Below, in pieces: positions 19,967 through 34,199 of a stretch of 64,000 nucleotides of DNA. This DNA is from Pyrenopolyporus hunteri (lineage: Eukaryota > Ascomycota > Sordariomycetes > Xylariales > Hypoxylaceae), in assembly GCA_902806595.1 (NCBI GenBank), contig CADCXC010000009.1, positions 1,984,001 to 2,048,000 on the forward strand, in the 5' to 3' direction. Numbering within the stretch: the stretch's first letter is position 1; each line of letters begins with the position of its first letter. The translations under genes and the position numbers were made by a program. Under the pieces are notes generated by a model. That model had not been told where the DNA came from, made no database searches, and saw only the letters and a list, made by a program, of their open reading frames with translations.

Positions 19967-22900
19967 TGTGAATGACAAGGATGGGTAACGCGCAAGGGTG
20001 GTAAAAGAACTTCCTCTTCCTTTTCCCTTTCACTTTCTTTCCGTCTTTCTCTCCCTCTTCCTCTTTCTTTCCCTTTCCCTTTCCCTTTTTCTCTTTCGGG
20101 ATAGGAAAAGGCGTAGTTATCCGTCTACGTCATTCATTGTAAAGGAGAGAAGGAAGTTTAGGCTTGCACAACAAAGTTTGATGTTTTCCTTGAGTGAGAC
20201 ATTGTCATATTAAGTCACTTTAGCTTTGAGCCGGTTCATTTGACTAGACGCTAATGGGAAAACTAACCTGAGCTCCCACGTACCTGCCGCTACCGGGCAA
20301 CACAACAGAGGACATGCCGGTAGTAGCACGTGATGCCCCATTTTATTCATTGAAACTGAAACTTACGAAACTATCTACAGCGAATTTTGAACTGTAGTAA
20401 CAGTGGGAAGGAGGTAAGGAAACATAAGATATGGAAGTTTATACGGAAAGGGCCTGTGATTTAGGTAGGTGCTCAAACCTTATCAACTCGAGTAGGCACT
20501 ATCAATATGAGAGGTATATTAGTATCTTAAGTAGAAGTAGGTGCCTAACCCTCTGGCGTGTTGCTGCTACACAATTATTTCTACATATATTCTTTCATCA
20601 CTTAATACCTAAAGCACAACCGATAACAACGACAACAATCGTAATGTTATTATAATTGTTATTATCCCCCTTCCTTTTCTTTCCCTCCTTTTTTTTTCCC
20701 TTTTCTCTTTCGTAGCATAATCACAGCACAATTACAATACCACACAGCGCAGCGCAACGCAACGCAACGCAACAAACCTAAGGGCAATCCGCGCGTCCGC
20801 CAAGCCCGCATACGATGTCGCGCGAGCGCTGTATTATGAAGGCTATAGGATTCGTCCGACGACAGGATATCATATCACGACATCTGACGGAGGCGCCCAC
20901 CAGGCCAATCGGGTGTGCGCGTTTCAAAAACCAAAAAGCCCGAACACAACCTGTTTTGGCGCCCAGCGCGGGTTGCAGTCGTAGGGATGGATTTATTAGC
21001 AGGATGGGACTGTCAGATTGAGGTGAAAGGATTCTAAGTCACGAGGACGGCAATTCGGTTCCAAGGTTGCTGGTTGGCACACTGGGCTTACCTCCTAGCC
21101 TGGCACCGGCCGGCCCTGGTCTAGCCTGGCGAGATATGTGACAAACACGTCCTAGGATGAAAATGACTACCTGCTTGTCTTGCGATGGGATCGGTCCCGG
21201 TTCGATTTCCTGTCCCCCGCACATTCCATGCAAGTAGCCCACCACATTTCCCGTCATCGTTTCCCATGCAGCCCTCTGTCGTTGCAGTCTTGGGGACTAG
21301 CTGAAGCCCAGGAGCGATGTGATGTACCCTCCGAGTCCTAGCCAGAGCAAGCTCCCTCGTTAGAGACATTGACGCGTATTATTGGGCTACGGGAGCATGT
21401 CATGGACCGACTTGACACTAACCGGGCCTTGGACGCTGACAGCTCACTTTTCGCATCATGTCATCGGAGGCTGATGATACAACCCGGACTGTCATCTGCA
21501 CAGGCGGGAACTCCCTCCTTGCTTCCCACATTTATGTGTGCGCGTACATACACACGTACATACGTCTACATGTATGTATGTTATATATGTACATATGTTT
21601 ATGTATGTACGTGTTGTATTGTACATGCCGAATCTCTGCTCTTAGCATACATACCGTTGATTACTGCCTGTGGGCTTGGATCGAGGCTACGATCCTCTAG
21701 GAGCCGGGGCCACACACCAGATACCTAGTATAATTCGCGCCTCAGATTCATGTACGCAGGCTCGGCGGCGCGCGCTGGACCCCATGCTAGGCGTTCATGC
21801 AGCCTGGCGATTGGGCCCGCCCTCGTTCTTGTTCTATCCGTATTTGCTACCCTGTGTTGCTTATCCATTTCAGGGTCACCGTGGATGGGGGCGCTATGAT
21901 TCAATACACTATCGAGTCGGGTTGCATTCCCGACCCGTTCCCTCCTCTCTCCTCTGCACCTCTGCAGCCGCAAGCGTTTCTATGTTTTGCCGGCATGAAC
22001 AATTGCCCCCCTCTGCTTTTCTCAACGCGCGATCTTTGTCTTTCCCTCTCCCTACTTCTCTGGGCTACGTTGCAGTGGCCTTCCTGTTGGGTCGTGGCCA
22101 ATGTGCGGTAGTGTTTTAAAGAAATTGAGTTGTGTGCCTATCGATTGGTGGGCGACGATCCGATATAGGGGTCATCATGATTAAGAATTCCTCGAGAAGA
22201 CCGGGCTTGCCCAAATTTGAACCGACCCCAGCTACGTTGCGAGCCGGAGTTATTGTTGGACCCCTCAAGACACCAAAAAAAAGGTCGAATCGTTTTATAC
22301 AGTAATCAAGTCTTCATCCTTGGTTCTACCGAGACCCCTGAGACTTGTTGGTCTGGAGGGCTGTATATAATTATAGTAACGTCGCAATGTTTCGAGCACG
22401 AGATGGGGCCTCCGGATTCGGATCTAGTTATTCGCCATACTCGTGTCCGACTCTCCATTTGTGATCTCGTTACGAGGTACTTGGGCTCCTACGAGGACAA
22501 CGATTTGGACTCGCCGATATACATACTTAAAACAAAGACGGTATACTGGTGGGGGTTAGTTTTGCCGCTCTCCACAAGAATGGGGGGCACAATGTCGATG
22601 TGGCATGGGGTAGTCAAGAATATCAAATCGAGGCCAGCCCTTCAAATAATAAATAAAGCACATATGTAGTTCTGCGCGGGAGAGCATACATACATACATA
22701 CTGCGCAGTACATACAGAGAGACAGGCATCAAGAGATTGTCACTATCCTACATATGCGGATCATACTTGCTTCTGCTTCCCGCTCGACTAACAACTGCCT
22801 GCTGCGGCGGGGGGGGAGGGGGACGGATGCTCCTCACGCGTGCCCGCCTGGTTGCTTGCTTGCCTCTTGCTGCCTGTTACATACGTGGGGTGGTGGTTGG

Positions 22901-24283
22901 GAGCTGTATGTAACTCGAAAGGGAGACAGGGGGTGGCAGGAGGTTCCTGACTGGCTTGGCCGTGCTCCGGGATGGATCGCTTTCATTTTACCACAAGAAA
23001 GCCATACACATACATACCTTACCTACCCTACGTAACGCACAAAGGGCAGCCAAAGAGGACGGGACCCGCCGTACAAATGATCTTGTCCCATGTAACGCGA
23101 AGCCATAGTGCGGCCTTTTCCCCTCTCGAAAATACTCGGCTATGATTCGCGTCCCGTCCCTAAGTACCTATGCTTTTTTATTATTATTGGTGATATTGGC
23201 TTTTTAGAAGAGAGGTAGGTAGGTAGTGGATGGGGAGAAAAAGTAGGTGTTGTCATCAGCAAGCGGCAAAAATTGCTTGTCTTGGGTACTTCCCCTGTTC
23301 GCTTTTCCCGCTAGATATGTGAGTGCGGTTATGTGCTGTGGTCATACCATGCCGTGCCGTACATACATATGTACACTACTGTATTGTGCAAACATAGTGC
23401 TACATACATGGTCAATACTGATTGTCCGTGTAAGCACCCATAGAACGGTAGGTAGCTGAATGTAATCCCCAACCATTTAGAAGTAGATATAGTGCTGGGG
23501 TGGTGCCCACGGTGCATGCACGATGTAAGATTGATTTTCAGATCAACAGTGGCCCCTTAGAGTAGGAATACATACCTTTTTTTTTAATGTACTCGGAATC
23601 GCTGGTACCAGTATAACGTACATACCTCTCGCAACCTCCCTCACCTACGTATAGAATTGATACCTGATATGGTTGCGACTAAATTGAGTATACTGCATCT
23701 TTCAATGTTATTACTCGTAGACAAGAATAGCGATACACACAGACGAAATTCATCGGAATCCCTGCCGGCGATCACGCTCTACTTATTACTGGCGTCAACA
23801 AGTGCCCGTTCATAGGATAGATAAAACCTAGGTACCTCGTACGGGGATCTGCCTTTCGGTGATTGCGAGAAGAGCCATGCGAAAAAGAAGCGCTCAGGAT
23901 TAGGGGAAGTGATCTGCAAAAGCCACCGTTCCTACCGCTTCTGTACCATAGTACTTCGTATTGTACTTGGGTTATATACAGTGTCTGGCGGATATGTAAC
24001 ATGTTACAAGGCATAATTAGCTCCATATCGTTGCTTATGATTGTTTATACATGATATGTGAATAAGGATGAGAAGTAAAGTTTAGAATTCTAAACAGAAT
24101 AGTAGACCGACGAGCTTCTCGGAAAACCTTGTGGTCCGGACCTAGTTTAATCTAAGTTGAGCACACCGATTAAGACTCTAAGCTAAGACATCGTCGAAGA
24201 AACGAGATTCGATAGTATTCTGCTTCAGACTAGTTAGTCACCACGTGAGAGCCATGATATCTACCTATGTATATATTGTGTTG

Positions 24284-24300
24284 AAAAAAAAAAAAAAAAA
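24284..24300. repeat. A17 tract
   Basis: Seventeen consecutive A bases after ATATTGTGTTG. A simple homopolymer with no gene nearby. Confidence 0.85.
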
Positions 24301-27300
24301 CAAATATAAAAGAGGTTTGACTTTGGGAGATAAGTAACGAACAAGAACCCACCCCCCAATATCTTCGAAATCCAAAAAAGCCAAAAAGGGAGGGGAGATA
24401 GCAAAAACCAATAGCCGGCGATCATCGGACAAGCGCGATGGAGCATCGGCAGGGATTTTAGTATGACAAGGATAAAGGGCGTGAGAGGAGATGTAGAAAG
24501 GAGCGAGAAGAGGGGTGTTCAGTTAATAAGATCTGGACATGGATGCTGGCTTCCTGGCGAAATAGCGGTGAATGATAACCGTAGTAGCCACAAGTAGAAA
24601 GGAGCTTGGGCCTATTGGTTTTTCAACGCGTTGTGTGCATACATTCTCATAGACATACAATTTGCTTACCTTGGGCTATGGTATGGTAGGTGTCTCCTCA
24701 AACATCTCATACGGTGTGGCTATTAATTACCTGCTCTCTACCGGGGTGAAGTTCTTCGCCAATCTCGTTGAGCAGCACCCAGAGATCCTACGTGCGCGGT
24801 AACGGTCGACCGTCCATGCCGAGAACATAACACCTGAAATATTAGGTACAATACATACCTACCTACATGCCTAGTCCCATACATACATGGCCCTGTGGGT
24901 ATACTAGACGAGACGGTAGGTTATTTGGTTAGGTTCCTACGAGCTTAGTCGGACCTTGCAGACCTAAATTACTTGCCAACGCCATTTTGATAGATATACT
25001 CCGCGATAACGAACACAGGCAGATAGGGCGGCGTCAAGTATTAGAAGCTCATCCCGGTAGCTTCAATATTGCTATTATAATAGAATCGCGTTTAAGAATC
25101 GACAGAGGGATTTGGTAGAGTTTTTTTGTGGTCTAAACCCAACACGTTCTAATCCCTTATTGGACCAGCAAAGAGACGGCTTAGAGGATATGTTATAGCG
25201 ATTGGACTTCGCCGTGGAGAGAGGCCGTAAGCCCGGTGACATCCATCTCGATGCCATGATTTAACGACTCTGTGACCGTCCGATTTAACGCCCGCTTTCG
25301 CTTACCTTGTGGTTCTCCTTGAGTGGTCCATCTGTAGGGCGCCACCTAGAAAAGATACAAATACGTATGTCTTTTTATATCAGCGATATCAATGGTCCGC
25401 TTCATCCCCGATTTTTGATTTTGATTTTTCTCCCTTCCCCTAAAGTAACCTACGAAGAGAATTAGGGTGGCTAGCAGATTTTGAGAGGAAGTTTCCTTCT
25501 CCGATAGGACGTGAAGAAAGCTTTCTTCATTCTACAAATCAAGTTTAGTAGCTACCGTTACGCTAGACTATGGAAATAAAAAGAATAAAAATGTGCTTCG
25601 GCTCGGTGATCACGAAAGAGCCGTTCAATGACCTCGGCCAATCCACTGGTACGTTTATAGCTTAGTTAATCGCTCTAAAGACAACCCCCTTCCCCTCACA
25701 GTGGAATAGAGAGTGTGTGTGGTGCGTGTCGACGTGGACATGTTTGATTGGACATGACGAGACGGTGGGGGGATCTGGTCAACACTACGGGAGGGTTGCA
25801 AAAGGGGCTTTGCACAACAATGTAGAAATTTGTTTCTAGAACACCCCCGAGGCCCTCTTGATGTGATGATGTGGAATCCCCTTTTAGTAGCAAGATAATG
25901 ATGATGGTCAAGCACCGATAACACGGCGGACGATGCTGAATGCTCCCCTTGTTTCCGAGTTGAACCGATCTTCGTATATCCTTAGCTGTTGGCTTAATTG
26001 TGGGATTGAGTGGACAAGTGTTTCGACAGTTCACGTGCTCCGCCTTTATCCTGTATGAAGACAAGCAAATGTCCTTGAGAGGAAGTCAAATATTAGGTAT
26101 GTTTGCCTGTTGGTCGAAGTATGGGTCGTCAGCTACGACAGGGTAAAGGCGCCGGGTCGGGCTGGAGACCCCGACTCCCCTGTCTCCGGAACGGGTTACG
26201 ATTTGAAAGTATACTGCCACACAACTCGTCGGGCGGCTTGGTAGATAGAACCGGATTCGGAATCATAATAGTCTAGACGGCGCAAGCCGCCGATGTTCAG
26301 TGGTAGGTGAGCAAAAAAAGTTATGAGAAACGACAGCAACAGGCCAGTGAGACGCCTTGGTCCTAGCGAGAGAGCCAAGCAAAGCTAGTCCACCACATCC
26401 CCCCCAGCGGCAGCATGGGGTAACGCACGCTTGATTGGGTACATCGCAGATGTGAGATTTGCATAGCCGCTGCCCGCTGTGCGTTAGACTGCTTCTAGGC
26501 CATGCAAGTGTTCAAGCCATCAGGACGGGTTCCCCTGTCATCTTACGAGATTCCTATGAGCCTTTTCCAACGACGATATCGTCTCTCGTACGTATATCGA
26601 AGAAGGCGACTAAAAGATAATATTTTAAAAAACTAAATGTTGCTAATATGGAGGCCCGTGGCTTGGCCTGACGCCTTTGGGCTCATCTTGACACATTGAG
26701 TTGTCGTAACGTATTCACCGTACTTCGCATACACACGACTCCACGGGAATAAGGAAAGCTTAGAGGGACAGAGAGAGGGATTAAAGGAACTGTCGAACGT
26801 AAGCGAAAGTTTTAACCTAATTAAGCAAGCAACTTATTCCTCCTACTGTACCTTACTTCTCTGGGGTTCGGCTCATGCTCGAACCGACCTAGCGAGACCG
26901 AACGATCTGGTATTCTGGTAGATGTATCGAATTGGCAACGTTGGATCAGCCACACGGATTTACCGCTTTCGAACGACAATGGCGAGGGTGGATTACAGAG
27001 GTCCACGTTACTTCGAATCGGACCCTGGTTGAACCGTGTTCGGAGTGCGAGATGCCAAGACGAGATCTCCAGCCTCATGGCGGATGCGATTATGGGAATA
27101 AGACTTCTAAAGTTATGATAGCTCGTAAATGGCGTCGAGTTTGTCCGGGATCACAATACCTAATCGAATTGGAGAGATAGCCATCGCCCAATCTCTCCTC
27201 AAAGGGACTAGGCCTGATCATGCCGTATTTCTTTGGTGTCCTGGTATGGAGATCTATCTCATTTGCTCACCTGTGACCGGTTCGACCGGGGTGTTCACGG

Positions 27301-29760
27301 TTATATGGGCCAACATCTCTGCTGTGATGCTGTGAATGTGTTGTCTGGGTGCCGAATGACAACCCGTCTCTAGAGTTATTTTTAAGTATATTAGGTGTAT
27401 TTAGACTAGTCTAGGGAGATGGATTGACTGGAGAGTTTATGTGATTTCACGTGTCGTGCCCGGGAGAGTTACATGTACGCTTTACTTGACCTAACTATAC
27501 CGAAGGTACAATACATAATCGCGGATGGGTAGATGCCATGCATGACATGAGCATGGTACAGCATTGCAGTGAGCATTGAGGCTCTCTTTTCACAACATGT
27601 CGTCACCTAACTGTTACGTTATCCACAGTAAGCCGTTCCGTTGGGAATCAACCCGACGGCAACGATAGCACGAGATTTATGTGCATTTTAATGCGCTGAG
27701 GTTACGGGGGGGTTAGAGACGGAGCAGGACGAAGATAATACAAAGCTGCATGGAATCATGCATCTCTCCGGAGCCTCACAGATGGCGAGTCCCGAGCAAC
27801 TGACTCACATATGTACAGATCCAGAGCAGTCCATTCTTCTTCGACTTACATACTATTATCTAGTCCCCTAGATCTTCCAACGACGTGGATTTTGGCTTCT
27901 GTTGCCCTGCGTCGATCCACCGGCGCACGGAAGTACGTGCAGCTTGACATCGACGCCGGTCGAATGCTTCGTTTTTGTATGTAGCATATAATTATCTGCC
28001 CAACTACGTAGAACACACGCCTACGTATGGGGCATGTACAATACAATACTTTGCCATCCGTTTACTCACTTACTTACCTACCTACCACCTACCTACATAA
28101 TTACCTACCTAGCCCGGGGTACGGTAGCTACGAGATCGCCCTATCGTTATGCAGTGTTCTAATCTGGCGTGATGAATATGCCGTTCCATGCATTTTAACT
28201 TGGACTCGCGGCACACGGGAGATCGCAGGAGCAAGTGAGAATATGGTAGAGGATCTTCCTCTCCCCTTGTCTCGTACACTCGTACACACACGCACGCACA
28301 CCCATTCGCACATACATAGTAGTGTATATAACATACATGACTGTGCGTAAGATCCACCGACTGAAACAGGACCCTGGAAATTAGACGAGGCGATGGCTCC
28401 TTAACCATGTGGCTGACCGCAATCCACCTAGGGCTAGCTTCAGATCTGCCAGCATTTCCTCGTCCATTCGAGCCGTTGGAGGTCTGACCAGTAAGCTCAG
28501 GCCACGAAAGGGACGGAACTAAATAAGTTGCTTACCGGGCCACGCTGTCAAGACATCCCTTTCGTTGACAGGATGACTATTCCGCCCGATGATTGGCAGG
28601 CCGTGCCGGTGCCAATTCCACAGGCTCTTCTCATTTGTTCCTTTCCATGTCCATCTGACGTTCAGTGTGTTTGGTACGGTACTTACAGCACTTACATGTA
28701 TGGGCATATCTTTGGTGCCGGTGTCTTCCCCCACTGGATATTTCAGAAATTCCTCTCTACATATAGAGGTAATATGTAGGGTATGCTACCTCGTGTAGGG
28801 CACATCCGAGTCCGTATGTATAGGCGGACGAATACTCCGATATTTCGTCCCATGTGAGGTACCTACATAGTTCTCAGAGGAGATAAATTTTATATATAGG
28901 TATTTATAGTTAAGGTAGAAATAGGCGCACAGAGATCAGACCAAAGAGAGCAGCCGCTATAACCTTAGGTGCGTACATGTACCTAGCCATCCGCCAATGT
29001 TGTGCTACCTACGGTTGAGCACCTACCTACCTAGGTACCTACATGCCTAGGTACATGCCTATATAGGTACCTAACGTACTACATACCTGCTAGGTATAAC
29101 GCTTGCAAACCCTGTACCAAGAATCGCTAGTACCTGGGTTGCGCTGAAGCACGGCAAGATGGTACCTAAGGTCGCGCGCATATGTATTGTACGTACGTCG
29201 TAGGGCCGTATGTATATATACGATGATACGGTTGTACTCGCAAAATATGTAATTGTGGGGGCCGCAATAGCCTACACGTACATGCTGCACTACGCAGCTA
29301 CATGGCGTCTACGTACCTAGATGCGATAGGCAGACCGTCCATTCGAGGGTGGGCCCTGTATGCAAGAGACGGGCTTGGCGATTTTTAGTCTAAAATTTTA
29401 GGTTACGGTATGTAAGGTAAGATACTTGGACAAGCAACTTAAGTACCTGGGTACCGGGTAGGTATGTAGGTGTAAGTAATATAGCGTTTAGAGGTACGGC
29501 AGTGGACAGGATAGAGAGGTTTGAGATATCGCGGAATCTTGCATTGGGATACGTAAGTGCTGCAGAGAGGATATCTAGTGCGGCGCCCCTAATCTTTTAG
29601 CATCCTGCAAGCCCCACCTCGAAGAAGCCCGGCTGCCGTCTTACACAACGGATCCTGTGCTACATGATATACGTGGTACCTACATATAAATGTACGCAAG
29701 TATAATGCGCAACACTTGCGGTATACATGTACATACATGTAGGCACATATCGAGCGTACC

Positions 29761-29823
29761 GTACATACCGTACATACCGTACATGCCGTACATGCCGTAC
29801 ATGCCGTACATACCGTACATACC
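29761..29823. repeat. 9-bp minisatellite, seven units
   Basis: Seven head-to-tail units of nine bases. Units 1, 2, 6 and 7 read GTACATACC and units 3, 4 and 5 read GTACATGCC. Because nine is a multiple of three, all frames stay open and produce tripeptide repeats (for example Met-Tyr-Gly on the minus strand). This makes spurious open frames. Confidence 0.95.
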
Positions 29824-32800
29824 TTCGCACACATACATAATGTGCGCGGTATCGAGCTGCTCGTGTGTACGGGTGCATGGGCAGGTACTACGCAGTTTAA
29901 CCATGTATAAATAGGTAAATTTAGGGTTAGGGACCAGACCCAAGTACCTAACTCCAGTCGCTGTGATTCTCGCCACTCGCTATACCTCTTACTTCACTCC
30001 AAGTAAGAGGACTGACTACATGTACATACTTACACTATGAGGGTACCCTTAATCCCCGAGACCACGATCGCTTTCGTATATACTGCATACATGTATCTAC
30101 CACCTGTGTACGGAGGTGGACGTGGTAAGTTCCATTCCAGTATTTCCCGGATATAAAACGTTAAGAGACCCCATAGGGTCTAAGTTGCATCTTTGTGGTC
30201 TGCTATAGGATATAAATGGTGCCATTGTCAGTTCTAGATCCCAGCCGCCATGCCAATAGCTACCTAGGTTGGACGTACCTAAGTACGCACAGGAGAAGTC
30301 GATTTGCAAGTCTACTTGTTACCGGAACGTGTGGGACTCCTCTTCTGGTCCCATGGGTGTATCGTACATGCTACCCCATGAAGCAGATGTAACGGGGACC
30401 GGTTCTGCTGCGTGGGACAGCGACTAGCCACCACCGTACATTCAAACCGTCCCGAGTAAGGGGCGGAGAAGGGAATGTATATTCGCGGGAGACGCTGACG
30501 ATAGTACAGAGCCATCCCCCGTGCCGTCTTTTCGTGTGAGCCGCCATGTTTCTGCATCTCGCGGGGCTTGACTGGATTGCTCCCGGATACAGCAGAACAG
30601 GTCTACATCAGCATCCAATCGTGCATGCAGCGGAGGTTCTTCGAACGCCGCATATACATGTAGTCGAAGGGTGAACGGGGGGGCAGGCAAACCCGAAGGA
30701 AGCGTAGATCGCGATATGAACCGGTATTCTCTCACAATTACAGTAGATGACTTGCCTTGATGGAAGATATCTTTAAGCTCGCAGCATGTCACATCTGCCA
30801 TACGTACATGCACAGACTGGGCCCTGGCCGAGTGCATGCATTGGCGGCCGTTCCTAGCTGAGCGCCTCTTAACTACTATAGTAGGTGCATGACCACCGAA
30901 TAGCTGCTACCTAGGAATGAGAAGTCACATTGAACACGAAACCATGAAACTGACCCGTATATCATACGTTATCGCTAGTACGTAGATCTGAGTACACATA
31001 AGGGACTCGAACAACTAACGGCCCAAGATACCTACCTAGGTACCTACCTAGGTATGCAGGTAATTGATGCTGTGTTAGTGTACAATGTATAGAGTTCAAT
31101 CTCTCCCAAGGTTCGTAGGGGCCGCCAGCTGGATCTGGCTTCGGTCCGTAGGGAGGAGTTGGGACGAGGATGGCGATAGGGTTTGTTGGCTGAATCCGCC
31201 AGTCCTAGCGAGGTCGACGTTGCAACCTTGACAAACCCACCGAGGAGACCAGGATACTGATTACCAACAAGAAAACCTTGGTCCCTTGGCCGGCGAAGGA
31301 GACGGCCTGAAAAGCTAAAAAGAGGGGAAGACCATAAGAGCCAAGGAAAGTTGCCATGTACAAGCCTAGCGTGAAAGGGTGTGCGTAGAGTAAAATGCTT
31401 CATGGCCGTCGACCTTGCTGGAGACACGCCTTTAGCGAGAAGAGAAACGGTCATTTTCCATATTAACACTCTATTGGGCGCTTGTATAAAAAAGAGAGAG
31501 AGAGATATCTTGAGTGTCCATTATAGACTTAGATATTCTCCTCTTATTATTACGAATTGATAATAATAAGCCGGCAATCATCACCGTTCGCGGACTCCAC
31601 ACCGGTTAGCTGTACCTAAGAGAGAACGGTAGAGAGGCTATAATATAACGAAGCCGGCTCTCTTTCATGGGCAGCTGCCCGAGCCTGACTGTACGTGGAT
31701 GATAAGTACGTAGGGTTAATTAATATAAGTGGCTGAGAAGATATTCCCCCCCATACTACATAAGACATAGGCCGATATCGATGCGGAGATAAGTGGCGAT
31801 GCGGAGCACCGGTTCGAGGAATAAGGCCATGCCAAGCTGACCAGCCTTCAAGCCCTTGAGATCGGCCGAGCAAAATCTTTCTCAATTTCCTAGCAGAGCT
31901 ATTCTCATAAGTAGGTAGGCACGGTACATAGGCTTGTCGATACGAAGCTGGGTACGGTAGATGTTCGGACCAAGGAAGACGAGTCCGACAGGCACGTCTG
32001 GGACTGACAGCGTGCAAGTCAGTTTAAGACACAGGATCTGCAAGGTCCCAAGCTGGCCAGGCTAGGCCCGGACAACAAACAATTGACGTTAGTACCGTCT
32101 CGAAAGAACAGACACAAAGGGAAGCGTCCCGCGTCTCACTCGGAATTACATAAGACGGATTCAATGTCATGAGAGATTGTATCCGGCGCAAAATATTCGT
32201 ACCCGGTGTTGGGACAGCCACACCAGCCGCCAGCGTCTCAGAAATCTAGTACGGCGTATATTAACTAGGTACTTTTGTGACACGGTGCCGTAGTATGCTC
32301 GGCCTTGGTAGGCTGTGAGAGGCAATCATCAAAAGATAGGAAATAGAAACGGCTGCTCTGCTGGTCTTTGCGTGGACGATCTATACCCTTTTCTACCGCC
32401 CGTCTTTTACTATGACCACCCCACGTAATCTTTTATTACACCCTGTAGCTGATCCCATGTTGTACTGTCTCCTCCTGGATATGTTTCAAATTGTAGGATG
32501 TTCCGACGTTTTCATCTCTTCTCACGATGTCTGAGAGCAACTTTACCCGTTGGCCAAGCAAAAGGCGCGTATCAATCCAGAAGCTGTATACCGAAAAGGT
32601 CAATGAAAAACAGTTATTGTTAACTGATGTGAATTCACGGAAGATACAGCATAACAAACCGCAACTTGACTGACTAATAACCATGTTATCCCACTTTGAA
32701 AGCCTTATTATACGTATATTTTTGGCGCAGAAATGTTTGTCAACCTGTAGAGAATATACGTAGAATCAAAACGAATCAAACTTGGAGATAGGCTAACACG

Positions 32801-33966
32801 ACTGTATACTTAATGCTTAAAGGTGTAAAGGCTCCTCCGCTTACATGTACGATGTCCGTCTGGTCCTCAGTAGTCCATATACTCCCAATGCGGTCGTATC
32901 ATACTACGAGAATCACAAGTCTTCCTAAGCGGTTAAGCGTAGGCGTAAGGCCACTACTCGGCTCGGATAGTGGGCTTTGAATACCTACCTACGGTATTAT
33001 ATTATAGCCGCACAGGAAGTGTCATCCACGAGTCAGGTAGCGGATATTTGAGAGCTCACACCATTCACCTGGGAGACCCTAAAAGAGGGCTCTTGGTAGA
33101 TTCGAGATAATACCCAAGTGCCGTAATATGTTAGGTACTCTGCTCATTCCGGAGGGCGAATTGGCTAATCATCAGCATTTCCTTTCACCCTTGCGCGACG
33201 GGCGCTTCAGCTCGCTACCCTGGCCGTTGTAAGGAATATCTGCTGGTTTGGTCTTTTCCATTGCGTCCGCGAATATTCATATGGTGTCAGTCAATTACTA
33301 GCGAACCTGATTAGGACAGACGGACGAGGCTTTGTGGCTCCCTGGGGGGTGTTAAAAAAGAGGAAGAGATGTATTACCCAACTCAGTTCGCCAATCTCAA
33401 CTCGTACTGTGCATCTCATCTATACCCGCCTACCCAGCGGCTCAGGGGAGAACTATGTACGGCGGTCGGGGATTTAGGGAGAGCGAGAGCGAGATAAAAA
33501 AAAAAAAAAGGCTCACCTCTTCTTTTTTAGTATTTCACTATTTCAAGTAGCGACTTAAACGAGTCGTTACTTACTAGTTCGTGATGCTGCTGTCTTCAAG
33601 TCCAGTTTTTAAGAACCTTTTAGCTGACCTGATGGGCGCTCTACGATTCTATACACTTACATATAATTTTATACACAAATGTGTGTAATGCAATCTGTAT
33701 ACCAGCAAGGTGGGTGATATGTAGGTACTGTATAATACTTACATGGAGATACGTGTTGAATGCGCCTACCTAAATCGAATTGAAGGAGCAATCACCTCAA
33801 TTGTTCTCCAAGGCTTTCCTGACAGTCTCCGATCTAAATATACACTGTGGGTACGATTTTTGCAAAGACCAGCCCCTCTTCATCCCGGTACATGTAGACA
33901 ACAACCACAACAACCCTGATGATTGATTACACGCCACCGAGAAAGACAAGAGGAAAAAAAAAAAAA

Positions 33967-33983
33967 GAGAGAGAGAGAGAGAG
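33967..33983. repeat. GA dinucleotide microsatellite following an A tract
   Basis: About eight GA units directly after a run of A bases, in the gene-poor region. Confidence 0.8.
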
Positions 33984-34199
33984 CCACACTGAAAAGAACG
34001 CTGGTGTTAGTTGTACAAACCTTGGGCCACCAAAGACGAGACCCCATGCTACCGTCTACGAATGTTTAGGTAGACAAGGTACGCAGACAAGGTACTATAG
34101 GTAAGTAGGTACCGTAGGTACATATGTAGCAGGCGCGGTCTGATCAGGTACGTATTTACCTAACTACGTACTATGGGCAGTGAGGCCTTACAAGGAAAC

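Larger units (their letters stand above)
19967..34199. other. Gene-poor region, about 14 kb
   Basis: No frame in this stretch shows a domain, signal peptide or exon chain that I can support on either strand. It holds pyrimidine-rich tracts (about 20000-20100 and 20665-20712), a GCAAC pentamer run near 20752-20773, TACATGTA-type alternating stretches (21540-21620, 23355-23410, 29720-29760), many ACCTACCTAGGT motifs (28078-28110, 29022-29065, 31030-31055), A tracts (24284-24300, about 33497-33509) and a GA dinucleotide run (33967-33983). The CT-rich stretch ending near 20712 resembles a fungal promoter, but the sequence after it does not read as a convincing gene. Non-coding RNAs or a fast-evolving gene could be hidden here. 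Confidence 0.5.

Noticed and set aside
20752..21021. Possible gene starting at the ATG near 20815 after a CT-rich promoter-like stretch
   Set aside because: The 68-codon frame has no domain, and I could not join it to any further exon.
22217..22669. A 150-codon plus-strand frame in the gene-poor region
   Set aside because: No domain, no promoter-like context, and codon use not like the surrounding genes.
29589..29976. Overlapping open frames with Met-Tyr-Gly, Cys-Thr-Ala or Tyr-Met-Pro repeats
   Set aside because: They are created by the 9-bp minisatellite, which cannot bring stops into any frame. No signals or domains.
30442..30837. A 131-codon minus-strand frame
   Set aside because: Reads somewhat protein-like but has no recognisable motif, and the start context and neighbours give no support.
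31029..31055. Palindromic ACCTACCTAGGTACC cluster as a telomere-like or CRISPR-like array
   Set aside because: Units are not evenly spaced, no spacers or associated genes are present, and the same motif is scattered throughout the window.
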